Positions 1 to 6,865 are shown, numbered from the stretch's first letter. The stretch is 14,714 bases of DNA from Thermoanaerobaculia bacterium (GCA_023700825.1 JAMPYE010000044.1:1-14714); one strand, 5' to 3'. The notes: generated from the letters alone by a model not told the origin. Made by a program: numbers and translations.

Positions 1-61
1 CGACGCGAACCACCGGCTCGTCGGTCGTCGTCCATCGGCCATTGAACCAGAGCACGTCCAT
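1..61 (-). CDS. Probable class-IV aminotransferase (PLP-dependent), N-terminal fragment cut by the window edge
   Basis: Reading leftward from an ATG at 61-59, the first 20 codons give MDVLWFNGRW followed by TTTDEPVVRV. The pattern of a short beta strand, 'NG.w', then 'eepvv.V' is how branched-chain/D-amino-acid aminotransferases and aminodeoxychorismate lyases of fold type IV usually begin, just before their 'DRG..YGDGVFE' motif. That motif would lie outside the window. The upstream stretch is purine-rich, with an AGG about 5-7 bases before the ATG. The gene starts 64 bases after the stop codon of the secreted protein at 126-914 on the same strand, so the two may be co-transcribed. Only 20 residues are visible, so the family call is a resemblance and the substrate cannot be given. 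Confidence 0.45.
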   Translation of the reverse strand, partial: MDVLWFNGRWTTTDEPVVRV

Positions 62-125
62 CGTCGCCTGCCCGCCCAGCCGCGACCAGCGTCGCGCGTC
101 CGTACGGCTGGTGTCTTCTGCCCGC

Positions 126-914
126 CTACTGCTTCATCATCGATTCGATCCCGGCGAGGGGGCTGTCCACTTCCTTGTAGCCAGCGGGGATCGCGAAGGA
201 CGAGTCGGGGACGTTCGTTTCCTTGATCGACGTGACGGTCATGGTCGTCCTCGTCGTCTCCGCTTTCTTCCCCTGCGTGTTCGTCGTCGTGACGATCTGC
301 CTGAGGGGGAAGCCCTTCACTCCCTTTGCTTCCTTCTCGATGAACCTGTCGAGCTCTTCGAGCCCGGTCTTCAGCCCCTTCTGCTGAACGAAGGTGACGA
401 ACTCGCTGCTCACCTTGTCCGTCGACCAGGTCTCCGTCTTCGACGTCACGCTCGTGACGTTTTTCCGTCCGAAGACCTCGATCGCCAGGTCGTACGACGA
501 GTCGACCACGTACTTCGTGGTCGGATAGCCCTCGATCGTCTCGCCGGCCGTCGGAGCGGAGGCCTTCACATTGTGGTTCTGGAACGACATCTTGAACATC
601 CCGCCCATCGAGTTCATCACCGAACCGAGGCTGGAAAGAAGCTGTTGAAGATCGAGCTCGTAATAGGTCTTCTTCTTCTGGTCGAGAATCGTGAAGGTCT
701 TTCCGCCGTCGGTCGAGATCATCACGTTGCCGTCGCGAAGGAGCACGTCGTCACCATCGGTGATGTCGAGGCGGACCTTCGATCCTTCGATCGAGGCCTT
801 CCCGACGAGGCCTCCGGCCCCCTTGTCGACGACCGTCTTGAAATCGTAGATGGCGCCCCCGAAAACGGGCAGCGCGACGAGAATGACAGCGAGGACGAAT
901 GCGACTTTCTTCAT
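126..914 (-). CDS. Secreted DUF4412-like protein of unknown function
   Basis: The 262-aa product starts with a clear Sec signal peptide: MKK, then a hydrophobic stretch to about residue 18, with cleavage likely near the PVFGGA segment. The mature part is rich in beta-strand-like segments. It carries the pattern 'G....I.g.kvRlD....g.......d....m..lDq.kktYyeldl' around residues 35-90, typical of exported DUF4412 or LolA-like barrel-wrap proteins. A later 'GETIEGYPTTKYVV' segment near residues 123-136 also recurs in that group. The central LLSSLGSVMNSMGGMFKMSF stretch is unusually rich in Met, Ser and Gly. No catalytic residues or cysteines are evident. The start is supported by AAGGAA six bases upstream of ATG. 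It is divergent from the FadL gene across 134 bases. The function is unknown; a periplasmic or outer-membrane-associated role is inferred from the signal peptide. The family assignment is tentative. Confidence 0.8.
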   Translation of the reverse strand: MKKVAFVLAVILVALPVFGGAIYDFKTVVDKGAGGLVGKASIEGSKVRLDITDGDDVLLRDGNVMISTDGGKTFTILDQKKKTYYELDLQQLLSSLGSVMNSMGGMFKMSFQNHNVKASAPTAGETIEGYPTTKYVVDSSYDLAIEVFGRKNVTSVTSKTETWSTDKVSSEFVTFVQQKGLKTGLEELDRFIEKEAKGVKGFPLRQIVTTTNTQGKKAETTRTTMTVTSIKETNVPDSSFAIPAGYKEVDSPLAGIESMMKQ

Positions 915-1037
915 GGCTTTTCCTTCCGGATCTCGATGTGAATACCGGGCGCAAGCGCTCGGATTTGAAGAAGATATCCTATGTTATGCTTCCGCTGATC
1001 TGACGTTGATTTTTCATTCCAGACAATGCAGTCCATT

Positions 1038-1043
1038 AGGAGG
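1038..1043 (+). promoter_or_regulatory. Ribosome binding site fixing a TTG start
   Basis: A perfect AGGAGG lies five bases before the TTG at 1049-1051. It decides this rare start codon for the FadL-like gene, because the encoded signal peptide begins exactly there and no ATG fits. Confidence 0.8.
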
Positions 1044-1048
1044 TTACC

Positions 1049-2344
1049 TTGCGTTCATCCAGATTTCGAATCTTAACGATCGCGCTGGTCACGCTCGCGA
1101 TCGCGCCGGTCGGCTTTGCCGCGGGTTTTTCGATCTTCGAGCAGGGTGCTAAAGCCACAGGCATGGGTGGCGCCTTCGCTGCCACGGCGAACGATCCGAG
1201 CGCGATGTTCTACAACGTCGCCGGAATCGCCTACCAGCGGGAGACGACGGCAATGCTCGGCGGAACGCTGATCTCGTTCCGCAACGAATTCACCGGGGGA
1301 GACTATGAGTTCCCGGGACCGGGGACGACCGAGGGGTTCGAAGACCACCTCTTCACCCCGCCGAATGCCTACATGGTGATCCCCGTCGGGGAGAACGCCA
1401 CGTTCGGAATCGGGCAGTTCACGCCGTTCGGGCTCCGGACTCACTGGGAGGATCAGGACGACTTCACCGGTCGCTTCGTCGCCCAGGACACGAACCTGAA
1501 GGTCTTCTCTCTCCAGCCGTCGTTCGCCTGGAAAACCTCGGACGACAGGTTCGCGGTCGGCGTCGGGGTCGAGTACCGCGTCAGCAAGGTCGCACTCGAG
1601 CGCAACATCCCGGCGATCAACCCGTTCACACTTCAGGTCGCCGACATCGGGCACGTCGCGCTCACGAGCGACGAGATCAACGACGACTTCGGATGGAACG
1701 TCGGCCTGATGTTCCGTCCCAGCGAAACCTGGAGCGTTGGCGTGACCTACCGCGCGCCGATCACGATCGACTACGAAGGTGAAGCCGACTTCCAGCAGAT
1801 CTCGACCGGCAACCCGCAGTTCGACGGGCTGGTCGCGGCGGGCTTCCCTCCCGATCAGAAGATCAAGACCTCGGTCGATTTCCCCGCGATCGCCAGCTTC
1901 GGAATCGCCACCACGGCGATCCCGACCTGGACGTTCGAGTTCGACGCCGTGCTCATGACCTGGAGCGAATTCGAGACGCTCGTCGTCGACTTCGAGAATG
2001 CGGCGACTCCCGATCTCGTCAACGAAGAGAACTGGGACGACTCCTGGTCCTACCGGTTTGGCGCGAACAAGCAGGTCAACGACATGTGGCAGGTCCGCCT
2101 CGGAGTCGTCTGGGACGAGACCCCTCAGCCGGTCGAGAACGTCGGACCGCTGCTTCCCGACTCCAACCGCCTCGGTCTCTCGTTCGGCGTTGGCCTCAAG
2201 CACGGCAACTGGCGAATCGACCTGTCGGAGCTCTACCTGCCGTTCGTCGACCGCGACACCCTCGGCCAGAACCAGGACAACTACAACGGCGTGTACGAGA
2301 CGACCGCAAATCTCTTGAGCATGAACATCGGCTACACGTTCTAG
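1049..2344 (+). CDS. OmpP1/FadL-family outer-membrane transport protein
   Basis: The 431-aa protein is the length usual for the family. Residues 1-24 are a Sec signal peptide (RSSRFR, then ILTIALVTLAIAPVGFA). The mature protein opens with GFSIFEQGAKATGMGGAFAA followed by NDPSAMFYNVAGIAY, the family's hallmark N-terminal hatch sequence; NVAG stands where NPAG is usual. The rest alternates amphipathic beta strands, with typical barrel phrases such as 'GWNVGLMFRPSETWSVGVTYRAPI' and 'YRFGANKQVNDMWQVRLGV'. It ends in GYTF, the terminal phenylalanine recognised by the Bam machinery. FadL proteins carry long-chain fatty acids or other hydrophobic compounds across the outer membrane by lateral opening. 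Translation starts at TTG behind a perfect AGGAGG. The next gene, an SGNH hydrolase, starts 25 bases after the stop with no terminator between, so co-expression is likely and a lipid-derived substrate is plausible. The exact substrate is not visible. Confidence 0.92.
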   Translation: MRSSRFRILTIALVTLAIAPVGFAAGFSIFEQGAKATGMGGAFAATANDPSAMFYNVAGIAYQRETTAMLGGTLISFRNEFTGGDYEFPGPGTTEGFEDHLFTPPNAYMVIPVGENATFGIGQFTPFGLRTHWEDQDDFTGRFVAQDTNLKVFSLQPSFAWKTSDDRFAVGVGVEYRVSKVALERNIPAINPFTLQVADIGHVALTSDEINDDFGWNVGLMFRPSETWSVGVTYRAPITIDYEGEADFQQISTGNPQFDGLVAAGFPPDQKIKTSVDFPAIASFGIATTAIPTWTFEFDAVLMTWSEFETLVVDFENAATPDLVNEENWDDSWSYRFGANKQVNDMWQVRLGVVWDETPQPVENVGPLLPDSNRLGLSFGVGLKHGNWRIDLSELYLPFVDRDTLGQNQDNYNGVYETTANLLSMNIGYTF

Positions 2345-2369
2345 CGGATCCCTAGGAGACGAACTCACC

Positions 2370-3761
2370 ATGCGAATCAAGACGAAGGCACTCCGATTCA
2401 CCGCGGTCCTCGCCCTCGCGCTCGTGTCGGCCGTTCCGATGTGGGCCGCCCGCGGCAAGGCAGATTTCACACGTTACGTCGCGCTGGGAGACAGCTACGG
2501 CGCGGGCGTTTCGAGCAATGCGATGGTCGACGCACACCAGCGCAACGGCTACGTCGCCACCATCGCGAGGCAGGCGGGAGCGAAGGACTTCCAGCAGCCG
2601 ACCGTGAGCCAGCCAGGGATCGGGCCGGAACTGCAGCTGCTCTCGATCCGCCCGCTGCAGATCGCTCCGAAGGCGGCGACCAACGGCGTTCCGACGAACC
2701 TCTCGCTGCCGCGCCCCTACAACAACCTGAGCATCCCCGGCGCGCGCGTCGGCGACCTGCTGACGCTCACCGGCGCACAGCCGCCAACGAACACGCAGAC
2801 CTCGTTCGCGCAGTTCATCCTCAGAGGTCTCGGCACTTCGGCCGACCAGGCCCTCGCCCAGCAGCCGACCTTCATCTCGGTCTGGATCGGCGGCAACGAC
2901 CTACTCGGCGCCGTGCTCGCGGGCACGCCTGCGGCGCTGACGCCGCTGGAGCAGTTCGACGCGAGCTACAACGCGCTTCTCGACAGGCTCGTCGCCGGCG
3001 CTCCGAACGCGGGGATCGTGCTCGGAAGCCTTGCCGACGCGAAGTCGGTACCGTTCGCGACGACGATTCCCCCCGTCATCGTGAATCCAGCGACGAGTCA
3101 GCCGGTCCTCGGCCCCGACGGCAAGCCGATCTTCATGATCGCGGATCTCGGCGGCGGAACGATCGGGCAGCTTCCTCCGGGAAGTCTCGTCACGCTTGGC
3201 GCGTCGTCCTTCCTGGCGACGGGCTTCGGCATCCCGCCGGCGCTCGCACCCGCGTTCCCCACGCTTCCGAACGCAGGGAAGCCGCTTCCTGACGGCGTCG
3301 TTCTGACGCCCGCGGAGCTGGTGATCATCGACAAGGCCAAGGTCGACATGAATGCCGTGATCATCGCGACCGGCGCCAGGCTGAATATCCCCGTCGTCGA
3401 CATCAACACGTTCTTCGAGCACGCGAAGGCAGGTCTCGACTTCGGCGGAATCACGATCAACGCGGCCTTCCTCACCGGCGGAATGTTCAGCTACGACGGC
3501 TTCCACCCCAGCGACATCGGCTACACGATCCTGGCGAACGAGTTCATCCGCACCATCAACGCGCACTACAACACCAGGATCCCATTCGCATCCATCACGC
3601 GGTACTTCCAGAACAACGGAAAGCGCACCGCGAAGGTCACCGCCCAAGAGGACGTTGGCGCCGACACCCCGTTCGACTACACGCGCGACGCGCTCGACGG
3701 CCTGCTTCAGGTCACCGGCACTCAGAACAATCTCCCAGTGACGAACCGGGTTCGCGATTGA
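2370..3761 (+). CDS. Exported SGNH/GDSL-family hydrolase (lipase or esterase)
   Basis: The 463-aa protein has a signal peptide (residues 1-27, ending near MWAA). The SGNH blocks appear in order. Block I is ALGDSYGAG at 38-46 with Ser42 as nucleophile. Block II is the Gly in NLSIPGARVGDLL near 124. Block III is WIGGNDLLG at 172-180 with Asn176. Block V is YDGFHPSDIGY at 375-385 with Asp376 and His379. A long insertion lies between blocks III and V (about 185-320). The C-terminal ~60 residues after the fold have no recognisable domain. The protein would act in the periplasm, at the surface or outside the cell, hydrolysing an ester or thioester. The start has AGGAGA ten bases upstream. It follows the FadL-like barrel by 25 bases and is closed by the terminator at 3786-3805. 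A lipase feeding fatty acids to its neighbour is a reasonable inference, but SGNH substrates vary widely. Confidence 0.92.
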   Translation: MRIKTKALRFTAVLALALVSAVPMWAARGKADFTRYVALGDSYGAGVSSNAMVDAHQRNGYVATIARQAGAKDFQQPTVSQPGIGPELQLLSIRPLQIAPKAATNGVPTNLSLPRPYNNLSIPGARVGDLLTLTGAQPPTNTQTSFAQFILRGLGTSADQALAQQPTFISVWIGGNDLLGAVLAGTPAALTPLEQFDASYNALLDRLVAGAPNAGIVLGSLADAKSVPFATTIPPVIVNPATSQPVLGPDGKPIFMIADLGGGTIGQLPPGSLVTLGASSFLATGFGIPPALAPAFPTLPNAGKPLPDGVVLTPAELVIIDKAKVDMNAVIIATGARLNIPVVDINTFFEHAKAGLDFGGITINAAFLTGGMFSYDGFHPSDIGYTILANEFIRTINAHYNTRIPFASITRYFQNNGKRTAKVTAQEDVGADTPFDYTRDALDGLLQVTGTQNNLPVTNRVRD

Positions 3762-3785
3762 CAGCTTTCGCGTTCGACTTGCGAG

Positions 3786-3805
3786 AGGCGGGCTTCGGCC
3801 CGCCT
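3786..3805 (+). terminator. Rho-independent terminator of the FadL-hydrolase unit
   Basis: An 8-bp perfect stem (AGGCGGGC / GCCCGCCT) closes on a TTCG tetraloop and runs into TTTTCGTTT. It begins 25 bases after the hydrolase stop codon. The UUCG loop and U-tract make this a strong intrinsic terminator for the plus strand. Confidence 0.9.
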
Positions 3806-3894
3806 TTTCGTTTCAGGGCGGCAATATGCCCGGCCGGAGCGGGACATCGGCGTTCAACGTGCCGCACCGCTCGCATTGCGGACGAACTCGTGCG

Positions 3895-3932
3895 AAAAAA
3901 GGAATGGCGAACGACTCTCGTCGTTCGCCATT
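3895..3932 (-). terminator. Rho-independent terminator of the small AbrB-like gene
   Basis: Read on the minus strand, a 13-bp perfect stem (arms 3920-3932 and 3903-3915, sequence AATGGCGAACGAC and its complement) has a 4-base loop. It is followed by CC and six Ts (3900-3895). It lies 25 bases past the stop codon of the gene at 3958-4338, on the correct strand and in the correct orientation. Confidence 0.9.
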
Positions 3933-3957
3933 TGTCGTTCGTCTCTCTGAAGCTCGG

Positions 3958-4338
3958 CTACGTGCCGGACGGGCGTCCGCGCGGAGACGGCCGCGAGATG
4001 TCGATGATCGCCATCCGCTCGCGCTCGTCGTACCAGCAGTGGAACCGCTTGATGCCGGGAACGTCGATCTGGTAGTGCCGGAAAAAACTGGGAACGTGAA
4101 TCGAGGTCGACTTCGACGACTGCCGGATCTTGGCAGCCCCTTCCTCTTTGCGATCGATCGCCTTGATCCCGATCACTTTTCTCTTGCGATCGTAGAAGAG
4201 ATGAGCGTTCGCTTTGCCGCGAAGACGCAGCATGTCGGCGACCGGAACGGGCAGTCGGATCAGTCTCGACTGCACGATCGTCGCAGACGCCGGCACGCGC
4301 TCGTAATCCGGTTTGGGTTCCCACTTTTCAAACGGCAT
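3958..4338 (-). CDS. Small protein with duplicated AbrB/SpoVT-like half-domain
   Basis: This is a 126-aa protein of unknown function. The ATG at 4338 is preferred over an upstream in-frame GTG at 4353, because a GAGGAG lies at 4346-4351, seven bases before the ATG and inside the longer reading. Two segments look like copies of one motif: about 24-61 (ending HLFYDRKRKVIGIKAI) and about 77-114 (ending HCWYDERERMAIIDI). Each reads as beta strand, 'lPv' or 'vPs' turn, short helix, then 'YDr.r....I.I'. The phrase 'lrlrGkAnahlfYDrkrkvIGIka' resembles the swapped-hairpin AbrB/SpoVT fold, where two chains normally pair. Here one chain may supply both halves. AbrB-fold proteins often bind DNA as antitoxins or transition regulators, but no toxin neighbour is present. 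The basic start and C-terminus (RPSPRGRPSGT) fit nucleic-acid binding. The gene is flanked by its own promoter and terminator. Function is inferred and uncertain. Confidence 0.75.
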   Translation of the reverse strand: MPFEKWEPKPDYERVPASATIVQSRLIRLPVPVADMLRLRGKANAHLFYDRKRKVIGIKAIDRKEEGAAKIRQSSKSTSIHVPSFFRHYQIDVPGIKRFHCWYDERERMAIIDISRPSPRGRPSGT

Positions 4339-4345
4339 TTCCCAT

Positions 4346-4351
4346 CTCCTC
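4346..4351 (-). promoter_or_regulatory. Ribosome binding site selecting the ATG at 4338
   Basis: GAGGAG on the minus strand sits seven bases upstream of ATG 4338. The alternative GTG at 4353 lies upstream of this site and has no purine-rich site at a proper distance, so the shorter reading is chosen. Confidence 0.7.
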
Positions 4352-4389
4352 ACCCATCACGTTTACCGTTGAAATCGGTTGGCATAGTC

Positions 4390-4417
4390 ATCATAAATCC
4401 TAAGTGCATTTTGTCAA
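4390..4417 (-). promoter_or_regulatory. Near-consensus sigma-70 promoter
   Basis: On the minus strand, a perfect -35 TTGACA (4417-4412) and a -10 TATGAT (4395-4390, one mismatch to TATAAT) are separated by 16 bases. Transcription would start near 4383, giving a leader of about 45 bases before ATG 4338. No other intergenic region in the window shows so good a match. Confidence 0.8.
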
Positions 4418-4844
4418 CAATTTCGGATTCATTTCCCGCCGATTTCGGGTGCGGATCCGGAATAATTTCTACAAGGCGATCCTGCGCGTTATTCCATTCC
4501 GATATCGATACGGCAACAAGTACCGTATTTTCAACTAGTTAGATAACGTGACAACGTCAGCCAAAGTCATTACCTGACCCTCTTGACCGAAAACCTGACC
4601 CCGCGCGCCGAACTGCCCGGCGGCGAACTGCGCGAATCCTCGAGTCTTGAGTCATCGATTCCGCGACCCACTCGCGAGCTTCTCGCCCACGAAGCGCACT
4701 GAATTCCATCTGCGAAAATGGAGCAACTCAACCCGCGGACATACTCGAAATTCGAGGTTCGCGCGCTCGCGGTTCCGTCTTCCTTGCGTCGCGCTCCGCG
4801 ACCGAGGTACCCTCCGCTCGGGACTTGCGCGGGTCGCACAAGCC
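4418..4844. other. Intergenic region between the minus-strand cassette and comM
   Basis: No gene is supported in these 427 bases. The left half (to about 4570) is clearly more AT-rich than its surroundings. It has a small inverted repeat, ATACGG/CCGTAT at 4508-4528, followed by TTTT. The right half returns to high GC. An open frame upstream of comM (from 4647) is in frame with it, but its predicted residues (Arg/Ser/Pro-rich) have no resemblance to the ComM family. A weak plus-strand promoter is conceivable near 4785-4815 (TTGCGT, 18 bases, TACCCT), with low confidence. No ribosome binding site of note precedes comM. Confidence 0.5.
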
Positions 4845-6386
4845 ATGCTCTCGAAGATCTGGAGTGCCGCGACCCTCGGCATTGATGCAGTTCGTATCGT
4901 CGTGGAGGTTCACGCCGCGGGCGCGAAGCTCCCCGGCTTCAACATGGTCGGGCTTCCCGACACCGCCGTGCGCGAATCCTACGCGCGCGTGCGCTCGGCG
5001 CTCGCCAACTGCGGCTTCACCTGGCCGCACAAGTACGTCACGATCAACCTCTCCCCTGCCGACGTGCGCAAGGAGGGCTCGGGGTTCGATCTGCCGATCG
5101 CGATCGGCATCCTCCGCGCCAGCGACGTCATCTCCGACCACGAGCTTCGCGGGCGGCTCTTCGTCGGCGAGCTGTCACTCGACGGGGCCGTCTCGCCGGT
5201 TCGCGGCGCGCTCTCGATCTCCTCGTTCGCAAGCCGCGAGCCCGATCTGCGCGAGTTGCTCGTTCCGGCGGCCAACGCGCGGGAAGCTGCCGCGGTGCGA
5301 GGCGTTCGAGTCATCGGAGTCCCGAGCCTTCCGGCGCTGCTCGACCACCTGCGCGGCGAGTCGCCAATCGACGCCGCGGTCCCCGACGAGACCGACTCGG
5401 CTCCGCGCGCCGAGGACGCCGCCGACTATTCGGACGTGCGCGGCCAGGCCTACGCGAAGCGGGCGCTCGAGGTGGCCGCGGCGGGCGCCCACAACATTCT
5501 GATGATCGGCCCGCCGGGCTCTGGAAAGACGATGCTCGCCCGCCGGATGCCGACGATCCTGCCCGGCCTCTCGCTCGACGAGTCGATCGAGACCACGAAG
5601 ATCCACTCGGTGGCCGGGGTGTTGCGCCCCGGCTCGGGCCTGGTGCGCGAGCGCCCGTTCCGCGCCCCGCATCACACGATTTCGAACGCGGGCCTCGTCG
5701 GCGGCGGGAGCACTCCCCGGCCGGGCGAGGTCAGTCTCGCGCACAACGGAGTGCTTTTCCTCGACGAGCTCTCGGAGTTCCGCCGCGACGTGCTGGAGGT
5801 GATGCGCCAGCCGCTCGAGGACGGACACGTCACGATCTCGCGCGCGCTGCGCAGCCTGTCGTTTCCCGCCCGCTTCACGCTCGCCGCAGCGCTCAACCCG
5901 TGTCCCTGCGGATTCTTCAACGATCCGCGCCACCAGTGCGACTGCGGCGAGTTCCAGATCTCGCGATACCTCGCGAAGATCTCCGGGCCGCTTCTCGACA
6001 GGATCGACATCCAGATCGAAGTGCCCGCGCTCGCCCCCCAGGAGATCGTGGCAACCGCGCCGGCGGAAGCGTCGGCGGCGATTCGCGAGCGCGTCGACGC
6101 CGCGCGCACGATTCAGAGAGCGCGGTTCCGTCGCCATGCGATCGAGGCCAACGGTGACATGTCGACCCGCCATCTCCGTCGGTTCTGCGAACTCGACCGC
6201 GAGTGCGTGAAGCGGCTCGACGAGGCCATCGAACGCCTTGGCCTGTCGGCGCGGGCGTACGACCGCGTGCTCAAGGTCGCGCGTACGATCGCCGATCTCG
6301 GGGGCTCCGCGCGGATCGAGCCCGGGCACCTCTCCGAAGCGATCCAGTACCGCGCACTCGACCGGGCTTACTTTCGCTCGTCGTGA
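4845..6386 (+). CDS. comM: ComM/YifB-family AAA+ ATPase (Mg-chelatase-like)
   Basis: The 513-aa protein matches the family length. The N-terminal domain (about 1-170) begins MLSKIWSAATLGIDA, the usual ComM/YifB opening, and carries 'GFNMVGLPDTAVRESYARVRSAL' and 'NLSPADVRKEGSGFDLPIAIGI', a Lon-substrate-domain-like fold. The AAA+ core follows: Walker A GPPGSGKT at 222-229, the 'FRAPHHTISNAGLVGGG' ChlI motif, and Walker B VLFLDE at 303-308. It continues with the cysteine-bearing NPCPCGFF...HQCDCG insertion from 351 and 'RYLAKISGPLLDRIDIQIEVP'. The C-terminal ChlI-type domain ends after 'LSARAYDRVLKVARTIADL'. In Vibrio and Haemophilus, ComM is a branch-migration helicase that helps integrate transforming DNA, so a role in natural transformation or recombination is inferred. 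The start at 4845 is chosen by family match; the Shine-Dalgarno is weak and the in-frame extension to 4647 is judged non-coding. It appears to be a single-gene unit. Confidence 0.93.
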   Translation: MLSKIWSAATLGIDAVRIVVEVHAAGAKLPGFNMVGLPDTAVRESYARVRSALANCGFTWPHKYVTINLSPADVRKEGSGFDLPIAIGILRASDVISDHELRGRLFVGELSLDGAVSPVRGALSISSFASREPDLRELLVPAANAREAAAVRGVRVIGVPSLPALLDHLRGESPIDAAVPDETDSAPRAEDAADYSDVRGQAYAKRALEVAAAGAHNILMIGPPGSGKTMLARRMPTILPGLSLDESIETTKIHSVAGVLRPGSGLVRERPFRAPHHTISNAGLVGGGSTPRPGEVSLAHNGVLFLDELSEFRRDVLEVMRQPLEDGHVTISRALRSLSFPARFTLAAALNPCPCGFFNDPRHQCDCGEFQISRYLAKISGPLLDRIDIQIEVPALAPQEIVATAPAEASAAIRERVDAARTIQRARFRRHAIEANGDMSTRHLRRFCELDRECVKRLDEAIERLGLSARAYDRVLKVARTIADLGGSARIEPGHLSEAIQYRALDRAYFRSS

Positions 6387-6410
6387 GCGCGCGGTGGTGC
6401 GAGCGAGTCG

Positions 6411-6619
6411 AGAATTCAGAATTGAGAATCGAGAGATGGCCGATGGGATATGGGAGCAAGACGGTCAGAGCTGAAAGGACTCGCGGAGATCCGGGAGGAG
6501 AGAAGGTCCGGGACGGACCGGGAAGATCCAGAGGGTGCTGGAGAGGGCGAGAGGAACCCGCCCCGAGAATCGAGAGATCATCGCGAGCTCTCAATTCTCA
6601 ATTCTCCAATTCTCAATTC
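6411..6619. repeat. Inverted heptamer-repeat element
   Basis: The left arm (6412-6432) is three 7-base units, GAATTCA GAATTGA GAATCGA. The right arm (6591-6619) is four units of TCAATTC, one lengthened by a C, which is the same heptamer inverted. An exact 12-base inverted match joins 6418-6429 and 6594-6605. A 14-base direct repeat, GAGAATCGAGAGAT, occurs at 6424-6437 and 6565-6578. The roughly 150 bases between are purine-rich and show no gene. The segment fills most of the gap between the convergent comM and glutaredoxin-like genes. It looks like a dispersed short-repeat element rather than coding DNA. Confidence 0.7.
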
Positions 6620-6632
6620 CGCCGAAAGGCGG
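6619..6632. other. Small GAAA-loop hairpin after the glutaredoxin-like gene
   Basis: CCGCC-GAAA-GGCGG forms a 5-bp perfect stem just beyond the stop codon at 6638-6640. The minus-strand continuation (AATTGAGAATT) has no U-tract, so it is at best a weak terminator or a 3' stabilising hairpin. Confidence 0.4.
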
Positions 6633-6637
6633 CGAGC

Positions 6638-6865
6638 CTACTCCTCGTCGATGTTGAGGATGTGGCGAAGAGCGTCGTCGTTAGGGTTGACGAAGGCCTC
6701 GCCGTCGATCTCGACGACCGGCATCTCGCCCAGCTTGAACAGGTGCGACTTCACGGCCTTCACCTTGTCCGTGCCGACGAACTCGTACGTCACATTGTGG
6801 CTCTTGAAAAAACGGGCGATCGACTGGCTCTCGGCCTTCGTCGTCGAGTACAGCGTGATCTTCAT
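6638..6865 (-). CDS. Glutaredoxin-fold protein lacking the CXXC active site
   Basis: This 75-aa protein is the size of a small glutaredoxin. It opens MKITLYSTTKAESQSIARFF and has 'GEMPVVEIDGEAFVNPND' at about 47-64, which supplies the cis-proline and the following strand-loop of the thioredoxin fold, then a last helix (DDALRHIL). Aligned to ordinary glutaredoxins ('..LYttp.CPYC..ak..l'), the CPYC site falls on AESQ. There is no cysteine anywhere in the chain, so thiol-disulfide or iron-sulfur ligation by the usual residues is impossible. A binding, scaffolding or degenerate role is inferred. The start at 6865 is chosen because the fold begins there, behind a purine-rich AGGGTGGGAAGGGG. A longer in-frame start at 6946 would overlap the exporter gene and adds unrelated sequence. 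It is the last gene of the minus-strand exporter operon, 58 bases after the preceding stop. Confidence 0.82.
   Translation of the reverse strand: MKITLYSTTKAESQSIARFFKSHNVTYEFVGTDKVKAVKSHLFKLGEMPVVEIDGEAFVNPNDDALRHILNIDEE

Noticed and set aside
940..1035. Promoters in the divergent gap before the FadL gene
   Set aside because: Several TATnnT-like hexamers exist (for example near 976-990), but none has a -35 at a proper spacing, so no site can be chosen.
1073..2470. 465-aa minus-strand frame opposite the FadL gene
   Set aside because: It is a shadow frame of high-GC coding DNA: Arg/Asp/Glu/Val-rich, with no domain, and wholly antisense to a well-supported gene. The same holds for other long antisense frames over comM and the exporter genes.
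4508..4532. Terminator ATACGG-N9-CCGTAT-TTTT
   Set aside because: The stem is only six AT-containing pairs with a long loop, and no plus-strand gene ends before it.
4640..4655. HAIR-like half site CTTGAGT upstream of comM, as an HspR target
   Set aside because: Only one half of the CTTGAGT-N7-ACTCAAG inverted repeat is present.
4570..4839. 89-aa minus-strand frame upstream of comM
   Set aside because: Low-complexity Ser/Arg/Gly composition, no ribosome binding site, no recognisable motif.
4647..4844. 66-residue N-terminal extension of ComM
   Set aside because: ComM/YifB proteins begin at MLSKIWSAATLGIDA (4845). The extension is Arg/Ser-rich and family-unlike, and has no ribosome binding site.
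6411..6619. CRISPR array
   Set aside because: The repeat units are 7 bases with no spacers of regular length and no cas genes nearby.
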